Shown here: positions 1 through 7,041 of the stretch, in pieces
Numbering within the stretch: position 1 is the first letter of the stretch
Layout: each line of letters opens with the position of its first letter
Origin: Fulvivirgaceae bacterium JP3-4
GTDB taxonomy: Bacteria > Bacteroidota > Bacteroidia > Cytophagales > Cyclobacteriaceae
Assembly (NCBI GenBank): GCA_029309925.1
Contig: JARKND010000001.1
Coordinates: forward strand, 2,418,001 to 2,482,000
Reading direction: 5' to 3'
Length of the DNA stretch: 64,000 nt
Translations under genes and position numbers: made by a program
The notes under the pieces: model-generated
Databases searched by the model: none
What the model saw: only the letters and a program-made list of their open reading frames with translations
What the model was told of the DNA's origin: nothing

Positions 1-2423
1 AGTTTTCATTCAAGGCAGATGTGCAGAACGGACTCATCACACTGAAACTAATTCTCCTGCTTGATGGCAAAGAGTCTGACGTGAATCTGCGAGCTGGTTT
101 TCTTCTCGAAAAAGACGGGGCACTATTTCTCCCGCCTGACCATCATGCGCTCGCGGTATTCGAACAGTTTAAAAACGGTCCGCTGTCTTTCCCGTTAACA
201 ATCAAGAAAGAAGTAGTGAATCAATTCATTCTGCCATGGCTGCAGCAATATGAAGTAACTATCGGTTCAGCACTTAAGATCGATCTCTTCTCCCCGGAAT
301 TGCAGCCGCGTATTCTGCTCAGTGAACTGAACGCCAGCAACCTGATGATCCGGCCTCAATTTCGTTACAACGATACAGTCATCGACTATAGTGACGCAAC
401 GCATTTTGTCGAAGAGGCCGGAGACAAGATCAAAATCATCAAACGCGACAAGGAACGCGAACGCAGCCTGTACGAATACCTTCGCACGCTTCACACCACT
501 TTCGCAAACCAACGCAACAACCAATATTATTATCTGCCCTTTGACCAGGTGATGAAGAAGGGCTGGTTCATCAGCATGCTTCGGAAAGTTCAGGATCACG
601 GCTATACCATTCATGGTTGGGAAGACCTTCAGAAATTCCGGTACACGACACATGATCCGAAATTCACGATCGAAGCGAAGTCAACGCAAGAAGGTTTCGA
701 CCTCAAGGTTGAGATTCACTGGGGAGATCAGGCGGTAAGCCTCAGGGAAGTTCGCCATGCGATCCTTCATGGCCAGGATACGATCATGCTTGAGGATGGA
801 ACGCTGGGTCATATTCCCGAGGAGTGGCTCAGTCAATACAGCTTGCTGCTGCGAACGGCCACTGAGGAGAATGGAATCCTGAAGATCAGCAAGATTCATT
901 ATATGCTGCTGGAAGATATTCTCGACAAGATCGAGGATAAAACAGTTCGTCAGGATATCGAGGCGAGAAAGAACAAGCTCCTGCAGTTTGACGCAATTGC
1001 GAAGAAACCTTTATCAACAGAAATTAAAGCCTCGCTCCGACCCTACCAGGAATCCGGATTCAACTGGCTTCAGTCGCTTGATGATCTGGGTTGGGGCGGC
1101 TGCCTTGCTGATGACATGGGTCTTGGAAAAACACTTCAGACAATTTCGTTTCTTCAGTTTCTGAAAGAAAAATATCCCGGCAGCACACAGCTTGTGATCT
1201 GCCCTACTTCACTGATCTTCAACTGGGAAAATGAAATAAAGAAATTTTGCCCGGGTATGAAGTTTCATATTTACTACGGGACGCAACGTGAATTCAATGA
1301 GACGCATTTCAATGAGTATGATGTTGTTCTCACGAGCTACGGTGTCGTGCGCAATGACATCGAACAGCTGAGCGGATTTCTCTGGCAGTATATTATTCTT
1401 GACGAGAGTCAGGCGATCAAGAACCCGGATGCCCGCGTAACGAAAGCGCTGCAGCAATTGCGGGCCGTCAACCGGATTATCCTCAGCGGGACACCTGTTC
1501 AGAACAACACCTCAGACCTGTATTCTCAATTCAATTTTGTGAATCCGGGATTGCTTGGTTCACGCGAATACTTTAACCGCGAGTTTGCAACACCGATAGA
1601 CAAGCTGAACAGCAAGGAAAAAACACTGCAGCTTAAAAAACTCATCCACCCTTTCACGCTCAGGCGCACCAAGGAGCAGGTAGCGAAAGATCTTCCTGAC
1701 AAGACGATCACCGTGCTGTGGTGCACAATGGAGCCGGAGCAACGCAAGCTGTACAACCAGTACCGCGATGGCTATCGGAAAAAGCTTTTGAAAAAGATCG
1801 ATGAGGAAGGTATCACCAAATCCGGAATGGACGTGCTTGAAGGCCTCTTGCGTCTACGCCAGATTTGCGATCACCCAAGACTGGTAGATAAACGCGAAGA
1901 TGCCGATTTGTCGTCTGTGAAAGTGGACGAATTGATTCGCGAAGTGCAGGAAAATGCCGGCAGCCATAAGTTGCTGATCTTCTCACAATTCACCGAGATG
2001 CTCGGACTGATCCGTGACGAATTTGAAAAGACAGGAATCACTTACTGTTACCTCGATGGCAGCACCTCGCTCAACAATCGGAAGGAGCAAGTGACGAAGT
2101 TCCAGGAGGATGAGTCAGTAAAAGCGTTTCTTATTTCGCTGAAGGCTGGCGGTGTCGGCTTGAACCTGACCGTTGCGGACTATGTTTACATTGTCGATCC
2201 ATGGTGGAATCCATCTGCGGAAATGCAAGCTATTGACCGTGCGCATCGGATTGGTCAGACGCGAAAGGTCTTCGCTTACAAGATGATCTGTAAAGATTCA
2301 GTCGAAGAACGGATTCTACAGATGCAGGAGCGTAAAAAAATGCTGGCGGATGATCTGATCCAGGAAGATGCAGGCTTTGTTAAAAATCTGACAAGAGACG
2401 ATATCGAATTCCTGTTCGGCTAA
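1..2423 (+). CDS. SNF2-family DEAD/DEAH helicase, 5'-truncated by window edge
   Basis: ATP-dependent DNA translocase of the bacterial SNF2 (RapA/HepA-like) class. The frame is open to the first bases of the window, so the GTG at 21 is only the first usable start codon and the true start probably lies upstream. Counting from 21, Walker A (DDMGLGKT) lies near residues 363-370, the DEAH-like box reads DESQ near residue 461, and the motif III equivalent is SGTPVQN. The C-terminal helicase lobe shows LIFSQFTEML, a YLDGSTS block, the GGVGLNL motif and the IDRAHRIGQ arginine-finger motif. The first 330 residues are a lineage-specific N-terminal region without a motif I can name. All catalytic motifs are intact. 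The stop codon is only 8 bases from the end of the convergent PepSY gene, leaving no room for a separate terminator. Confidence 0.93.
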   Translation, partial: FSFKADVQNGLITLKLILLLDGKESDVNLRAGFLLEKDGALFLPPDHHALAVFEQFKNGPLSFPLTIKKEVVNQFILPWLQQYEVTIGSALKIDLFSPELQPRILLSELNASNLMIRPQFRYNDTVIDYSDATHFVEEAGDKIKIIKRDKERERSLYEYLRTLHTTFANQRNNQYYYLPFDQVMKKGWFISMLRKVQDHGYTIHGWEDLQKFRYTTHDPKFTIEAKSTQEGFDLKVEIHWGDQAVSLREVRHAILHGQDTIMLEDGTLGHIPEEWLSQYSLLLRTATEENGILKISKIHYMLLEDILDKIEDKTVRQDIEARKNKLLQFDAIAKKPLSTEIKASLRPYQESGFNWLQSLDDLGWGGCLADDMGLGKTLQTISFLQFLKEKYPGSTQLVICPTSLIFNWENEIKKFCPGMKFHIYYGTQREFNETHFNEYDVVLTSYGVVRNDIEQLSGFLWQYIILDESQAIKNPDARVTKALQQLRAVNRIILSGTPVQNNTSDLYSQFNFVNPGLLGSREYFNREFATPIDKLNSKEKTLQLKKLIHPFTLRRTKEQVAKDLPDKTITVLWCTMEPEQRKLYNQYRDGYRKKLLKKIDEEGITKSGMDVLEGLLRLRQICDHPRLVDKREDADLSSVKVDELIREVQENAGSHKLLIFSQFTEMLGLIRDEFEKTGITYCYLDGSTSLNNRKEQVTKFQEDESVKAFLISLKAGGVGLNLTVADYVYIVDPWWNPSAEMQAIDRAHRIGQTRKVFAYKMICKDSVEERILQMQERKKMLADDLIQEDAGFVKNLTRDDIEFLFG

Positions 2424-2431
2424 CGTGCGTG

Positions 2432-3676
2432 CTACGCTGCTGCGCTGTGCTCGTTTTCAAGCGCGGCCCTTCCTTTTTTCTTAGACTTCTTGCGCAGCTT
2501 GTTGAGCCAGATGAAAACTCCTGTTCCAGGAAGGCTTGTTCCAATCAGACAGGCGATAAAGTAAATGATCTTCGAAAATGTTCCGGCAAAACTTCCGATG
2601 TGGAGCGCCTTCATCGAAGCCAGGATCTGTTCGTTCACAGGTTTGTCGGCAAACTTTTCCGTATTGAGCACGGCAGCTGAATACTGGTCAAGTGTTACAC
2701 GATCCGCTACGGATGTAGCAAAGAACGTTGTCTTCGTTTTTGACACATTCACCACTCCTGCCGAATCCGCAGGCAATGTAAAACGGTAGTCGCCAGCATA
2801 GGGAAGTGCATTATTGGCTGCCGCGATGTATGATTCAATCGTTGCCTTTGAACTTATCGAGGAAGCATCAGACTGAAACTGCTTTTGCTCGCCCCTGTTG
2901 CCCGCTCCGAAAGCATTGTTCACGCCTTTCTTATACCATTCAAAAGACCAGGTCAATCCCGTTAAGGCCATCACGAGCAGGAACATTGATGCATAAAGAC
3001 CAAGCGAATTGTGAAGGTCGTGGTTGATGCGCTTCCAGTTGGCAGTCGTTTTCACCGTCAGCCCCTGGCGCCAGTTTTTGACCTTCTTTGGGAACCAAAT
3101 TACAAGACCGCTGATAATGATCACCACGAAGATGAGTGTTGCAATGCCTACGATCGGTCTGCCAACAGACATATCGAGCAGCAGCCATCGGTGAAGACGG
3201 AACATGAACATGAAAAACGCTGACGATGTCGTTTCCGTTGTGCCCAACACTTTAGCTGTATACGGATCTATAAAGTAAGTTGTACCTCGCGCGCGGGCTG
3301 CAGCCGGAGGTCCTTTCTTTTCTCCTTCCTTTTTTTCGCTTGCATTGTCTTTTTTCGGCTCGACTTTTCCCAATGTGATCTGGTAACTCGCGTTGGCAGC
3401 CTCCGGAATAACAATGGACTGCACGCTATTTCCTTCCACCGAATCGAGTAGTTGGTTTATCAGTTTTTCAGCAGGCAAACGCTTGCCGTCAATGGGCACA
3501 GCCACCGTGTACAGTTCGGCATCCGTGACTTTTTGTATTTCAGTGCTGAAAGTATAGATCGTACCACTCAGGCACACAAGAAAGAGAATCAGGGCACTTC
3601 CCACACCGAGCCACAGGTGCACTGTGTTAAATAAACTTCTTACTTTTTGCCAGCGCGAATTTTGTCCCTTTTTCAT
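2432..3676 (-). CDS. PepSY-associated transmembrane protein
   Basis: Inner-membrane protein of 414 residues of the PepSY_TM family, which is often linked to siderophore or iron uptake and may act as a periplasmic ferric reductase-like subunit. Hydrophobic segments lie near residues 20-43, 170-194, 222-246 and 365-392, the usual four-helix arrangement with large periplasmic loops. A lysine/glutamate-rich insertion near residues 108-128 interrupts the first periplasmic domain. The N-terminus is basic and the first helix contains the family pattern HLWLG. No TonB receptor lies next to it, so the iron link rests on family knowledge only. The ATG at 3674-3676 is a natural start directly ahead of the first helix. 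Confidence 0.85.
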   Translation of the reverse strand: MKKGQNSRWQKVRSLFNTVHLWLGVGSALILFLVCLSGTIYTFSTEIQKVTDAELYTVAVPIDGKRLPAEKLINQLLDSVEGNSVQSIVIPEAANASYQITLGKVEPKKDNASEKKEGEKKGPPAAARARGTTYFIDPYTAKVLGTTETTSSAFFMFMFRLHRWLLLDMSVGRPIVGIATLIFVVIIISGLVIWFPKKVKNWRQGLTVKTTANWKRINHDLHNSLGLYASMFLLVMALTGLTWSFEWYKKGVNNAFGAGNRGEQKQFQSDASSISSKATIESYIAAANNALPYAGDYRFTLPADSAGVVNVSKTKTTFFATSVADRVTLDQYSAAVLNTEKFADKPVNEQILASMKALHIGSFAGTFSKIIYFIACLIGTSLPGTGVFIWLNKLRKKSKKKGRAALENEHSAAA

Positions 3677-4257
3677 GCGATGATAAGCCTGAGATTCTTC
3701 TTATTATTTACTACACCCCGGTCGTTACAATTGCCTTGGAGCGATCGGTTTATATCAAAACGCAGTGCGAATAACCGGACTGTTTAGAATGATTCCAAAC
3801 AACTTTGCGAGAAAGTTTGCAAAAGCGATGCTGGAGATTCAGTGGGCAATGAAGTTTTAAAGGCGATCACCTTAGGTTTCTGCGCATAGGCCGGCACGTT
3901 AACAAGGGATAGTAGCGATAAAATAAAGATTCTCGCACCAGTTCATATCCCATCCCAATGTGCTTACAACTGGTAATCGAAATTACACTGATTGTTGAGA
4001 AGTTTTACACTCAATCACGAGTGCATTTTGGCTGGGAAAACCAGAGGTCAGCACGTCATAACTGCATACTTCTTCCTGAAAACTTCGCTGGTTTGTGCTG
4101 TTTTGAATAAGTTGCTGCTGATCAGTTTTATAACTGTATGCTGTTCGCAACATTCTTGATGCATTATTTTACGTTTGGAGGGTCGTACGGCAGGAAAGCT
4201 ATTCCCCACTCTGGGAAAGCTTCGCGGAGGTGGCATGACATTTTATTCGATTGGGTC
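3677..4257. other. Intergenic stretch with weak promoter and hairpin
   Basis: About 580 bases without a convincing gene between the PepSY gene and the small gene at 4258. A perfect match to the Bacteroidota -7 box (TACGTTTG) lies at 4170-4177, but I see no good TTTG at the -33 distance. The transcript would carry a leader of roughly 75 bases with an imperfect hairpin at 4197-4221 (arms AGCTATTCCC and GGGAAAGCT, one bulge). A 62-codon open frame on the minus strand here has no family features and was not called. The rest shows nothing I recognise. Confidence 0.35.
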
Positions 4258-4551
4258 ATGGCACAGTTACTCAATGCAATGAAGTCGATAGGCTCGGAGA
4301 TTCTCGAGGTAACGAATCCTGTAGCCATCCGCAAAGAGCTAGTGAAAGCGAAAAACTACGGACGGAAAATCGGTTTGTTCTGCATGAGCATTCATAATTC
4401 TCTGTTGTACGGCACCGTAGATTCTATCGAGCTCTCCGATTCAGAGCAGGTGGTGATCTTCAACTGGTACAATGAGTCCAGCCATGAACGTTGCAAGTCT
4501 CACATCTTCCTCACCGAAATCGATGCCATCCGCGTTTCAAAGGGAAAGTAA
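4258..4551 (+). CDS. Small hypothetical protein, 97 aa
   Basis: I do not recognise this protein. The start chosen is the ATG at 4258 (MAQLLNAMKS); the frame is open upstream to 4138, but those 40 residues are low quality and lie over a possible promoter and leader hairpin. A second candidate start is the ATG at 4279. The protein is soluble, of mixed charge, with no signal peptide or membrane helix. Its C-terminal half (segments such as VVIFNWYNESSHE) looks like a beta-rich fold. It lies upstream of the 56-residue gene at 4679 but is separated by its own stop and a promoter, so the two are probably independent. Confidence 0.55.
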   Translation: MAQLLNAMKSIGSEILEVTNPVAIRKELVKAKNYGRKIGLFCMSIHNSLLYGTVDSIELSDSEQVVIFNWYNESSHERCKSHIFLTEIDAIRVSKGK

Positions 4552-4648
4552 TCGTTGTCGCGACACCGCTTATCATTTAATGTAAGAATTGCCGGCAGAT
4601 TGTTCTAAAAATAAATTGTTTTATTTAAGTCGAAATAAAAACTTCCGT

Positions 4649-4656
4649 TACTTTTG
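4649..4656 (+). promoter_or_regulatory. Bacteroidota -7 promoter box
   Basis: TACTTTTG matches the Bacteroidota -7 consensus TAnnTTTG exactly. The -33 position holds only a partial TTT. The box is 22 bases ahead of the ATG at 4679, giving a short leader of about 18 bases. A single perfect -7 box can arise by chance; the position ahead of a small open frame in an A/T-rich stretch supports it. Confidence 0.5.
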
Positions 4657-4678
4657 CTCGCATCTATTTAAACCGTAA

Positions 4679-4849
4679 ATGATCAATATCGAAGAAGGGC
4701 AACAATACCTGTTGGATAACAAAATTGTCGTAACTGTAATCAAAGCCCTCACCCGTTCCCGTAACACTTTCAGCGTAGCTCTTCCTGACAAAAGCATCAA
4801 CACAGTTGACAAAGAAAGGTTGAAAGTGATTCCTGCGCCCGTAGCTTAA
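4679..4849 (+). CDS. 56-residue microprotein, unknown function
   Basis: An open frame of 56 codons plus TAA starting MINIEEGQQYLL and ending IPAPVA. It was found by reading the space downstream of a clean -7 box. It is not hydrophobic. It alternates short beta-like stretches (QQYLLDNKIVVTVI, NTFSVAL) with charged turns, a pattern typical of small SH3-like or KOW-like barrels, but I cannot assign a family. Codon use looks like its neighbours (many GAA, ATC, CTG and CGT). It stands alone, with a possible hairpin terminator at 4873-4893. Confidence that it is a real gene is moderate. Confidence 0.5.
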   Translation: MINIEEGQQYLLDNKIVVTVIKALTRSRNTFSVALPDKSINTVDKERLKVIPAPVA

Positions 4850-4872
4850 TCAAGTTACAATTCACACGCAAG

Positions 4873-4893
4873 CACTCCTCGAAAACGAGGGTG
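4873..4893 (+). terminator. Possible hairpin terminator after the microprotein
   Basis: Arms CACTCCTCG and CGAGGGTG around an AAAA loop form a stem with one bulge, followed within a few bases by GGTTTGATTTTG. It is 23 bases after the stop of the 56-residue gene. The U-tract is poor, so this is tentative. Confidence 0.35.
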
Positions 4894-4955
4894 GAGGTTT
4901 GATTTTGTAATGATTTGATTCGGTGGCTTCGGAAAAATTCAGTTTCTTTCCAGTG

Positions 4956-6050
4956 ATGAAGCTGTTTAAGACAATTTTTGGAAGCAAGGAAGCACCTATC
5001 CATTCGTATTCAGATTTCTGGAACTGGTTCGTCCGCCACGAAAAGAAATTTTACAATGTGATTCAATCGGGCAGGAATATTGAGTCCGATTTTTTCGATG
5101 TTCTTGCACCCAGGCTCAATGAACTGCGCGAAGGGTATTTCTACCTTACCGGCATGGCAGACGAAAACACGGCTGAGCTCATCATCACGGCTGACGGTGC
5201 AGTGAAGAATTTCGTATTTGTCGAAGAGCTCATCGCGCAGGCACCTGCTCTGCCCGGATGGAAGTTCACCGCTCACAAGCCTGCGCTCGAAATTGAAAAC
5301 GTAAACATCTCCATGGGAGGTTATGAGTTCGGTGCGAACAATCTTGCGTTCATCCCGAATACAATTGAAAAATATCCTGATGAAATTGAGCTCACGGTGA
5401 CTCATCCCGAGTTCCGAGAGTCAAACAGTAAAGAGATCACGAACGGGGTTTTCATTTTTCTCGACAACTACCTTGGCGAACTGAATGCAGTGACGCTCGT
5501 AGACAATCTCAGCGTAAAAGGTAAGGCTGACAAGGTTGAAGAACCTGTGCCGATGATCAAACTGAAAGATTATCTCGCCTGGCGCGAAAAGGAGTTTATT
5601 GAAAAATATCAGGAAACGCGGTATACGAGCGACAACGATCAGCACGCTATTCTTGAAGCTGAACTTGAAAACGGAGGCAAACTGATCGCGACTGTGAATA
5701 CCGATCTGCTGCAATGGGATGGCAAGGCATCTCATCCGTGGATTCTGACAGTTGCAGTAAACTTCGCGGGTAAACGCGAGACAGGCATGCCTGATGACGA
5801 TACTTATCAGCAGTTGAATGGACTTGAAGATGAGCTTGTCAATGTGTTGCCGGAAACAGGAGGCAACCTTCATGTTGGCCGCCAGACTACACTGAATGCC
5901 CGTGAGATCTATTTCGCCTGTCGCGATTTCCGGGCAGCATCAAAGGCTGCAGATGCGATTGCAAAAAAGTTTGGCGATGTATTCGAAGTCAGCTACGAAA
6001 TTTATAAAGACAAATACTGGCGCAGCTTCAGCCGGTTTGATACACGGTAA
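4956..6050 (+). CDS. DUF695-like protein
   Basis: Cytoplasmic protein of 364 residues. The C-terminal part (from about residue 225) resembles DUF695: a tryptophan-containing strand (HPWILTVAVNF), a loop with GMPDDDTYQQLN, a helix ending in LEDELV, and a strand-rich end with YFACRDF. The N-terminal half has a similar alternation (FYNVIQSGRN, LREGYFYLTG) and may be a related module. The function of the family is unknown. I chose the ATG at 4956 (MKLFKTIFGS) over a GTG at 4923, because the upstream 11 codons add nothing recognisable. The stop codon directly abuts the stop of the convergent gene at 6051 with no spacer. Confidence 0.65.
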   Translation: MKLFKTIFGSKEAPIHSYSDFWNWFVRHEKKFYNVIQSGRNIESDFFDVLAPRLNELREGYFYLTGMADENTAELIITADGAVKNFVFVEELIAQAPALPGWKFTAHKPALEIENVNISMGGYEFGANNLAFIPNTIEKYPDEIELTVTHPEFRESNSKEITNGVFIFLDNYLGELNAVTLVDNLSVKGKADKVEEPVPMIKLKDYLAWREKEFIEKYQETRYTSDNDQHAILEAELENGGKLIATVNTDLLQWDGKASHPWILTVAVNFAGKRETGMPDDDTYQQLNGLEDELVNVLPETGGNLHVGRQTTLNAREIYFACRDFRAASKAADAIAKKFGDVFEVSYEIYKDKYWRSFSRFDTR

Positions 6051-6716
6051 CTATAAGACTGTAGATGCCCTGTAAATTCCCCGCCTGTCGATCATAAAGA
6101 TCTTCGACAGCATTCCCTTAAAATTGAAGAACGATTCAAATTGAATCGACTTGATCAGGAACAGCGGTATCTCGTTTCGCTGCCCATGCTCGATGCCACA
6201 AGAAACTTCAACCATGTTTTTCTTCGGATGAAAGTCCTTCACATAGCATTTTTCGTAGATCAGGTCGTCATAAACGCGGATGTCTAGACGGTGACCGGAG
6301 TCGATGTTGCGGATGATAATGACTTCAAGATCTTCAAAGGGAATTACAGTCTCGCGTTTTCTGATCTTGATGGGATATTCTTTTTCGATGTCGTACGCCA
6401 GACGTTTTACTGTTGCCGGAAGCCTGTCATCATATAGCGCATTGAACTTTCTCACTTTATTGATTTCATCGAGGGCTATATGATTTTGGTGGAGGAACAG
6501 GCCTTGCAGGTCGAGGCGTTTCAATACTATAATGTGTTTTCCAGACTCCAGCCTGATAATATCTTCAACCGCAGTAAGGTACAACACATGGTTCTGTTGT
6601 CCTGTAAAAATTCCAACTACGTTACCCTTGAGCATGCTGTGCTGAAGATCTTTCAGCATCGATTCTTTTTCGCTAACAGTATTGGTAATTAAAAACTGCC
6701 CCGTCTCTCCCTCCAT
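6051..6716 (-). CDS. Hypothetical protein, 221 aa
   Basis: I do not recognise a family. The protein has no signal peptide or membrane helix. The N-terminal third (LKGNVVGIFTGQQNHVLYLTAVEDI) looks like a small beta-barrel that could sit on RNA or act as a WYL/LSM-like fold. The C-terminal part is rich in beta strands with charged turns (LDIRVYDDLIYEKCYVKDF). The ATG at 6714-6716 is used. The 12-base word AAAAGCTGCGCT occurs 14 bases upstream of this start (6730-6741) and again upstream of the response regulator at 28470. The gene is convergent with the DUF695-like gene with zero spacing. Confidence 0.6.
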   Translation of the reverse strand: MEGETGQFLITNTVSEKESMLKDLQHSMLKGNVVGIFTGQQNHVLYLTAVEDIIRLESGKHIIVLKRLDLQGLFLHQNHIALDEINKVRKFNALYDDRLPATVKRLAYDIEKEYPIKIRKRETVIPFEDLEVIIIRNIDSGHRLDIRVYDDLIYEKCYVKDFHPKKNMVEVSCGIEHGQRNEIPLFLIKSIQFESFFNFKGMLSKIFMIDRRGIYRASTVL

Positions 6717-6888
6717 TATCTTTAAGGTTAAAAGCTGCGCTAAGATAGGCCACTGGCAAGTTGTGCGAGATTCAAAGACCGACTCTAATGGTCAGCTGTC
6801 GCTGATCCTGCGGCCGCCTGCGTGCCAAAGCAGTTAAATAGCATGTAATAGCCGGTTCAACGGTAAGAAAACCGGGCATTTTCTTCTG

Positions 6889-6912
6889 AAGTACTGGTGA
6901 CCGCCAGTACTT
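6889..6912. repeat. Perfect 9-bp inverted repeat in a 325-base gene-free stretch
   Basis: The stretch 6717-7041 holds no gene. Inside it, AAGTACTGG (6889-6897) and CCAGTACTT (6904-6912) form a perfect 9-bp inverted repeat around a 6-base spacer. A second, shorter pair lies just before it (CCGGTT at 6852-6857, AACCGG at 6870-6875). A third, longer-range pair is TGCCAAAG (near 6817) and CTTTGGCA (near 6940). The nested arrangement suggests a structured element (remnant mobile palindrome, operator or 3' structure after the permease operon). It is not followed by a T-tract, so it is not a standard terminator. Confidence 0.5.
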
Positions 6913-7041
6913 AACCCATCCGCAACCATACAGCCGACTTTGGCATGCGCGTCAACACGATTATAATCAAAGTGCAAGCTATGCGGCCCGAGGAGACGGT
7001 CAGTTGTCTCTTGCTCGAAAATTTCATGAAGATCCTTACGC

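Noticed and set aside
4048-4236. 62-codon frame on the minus strand in the gap after the PepSY gene
   Set aside because: No recognisable features, unusual composition, and it lies over a likely promoter and leader hairpin.
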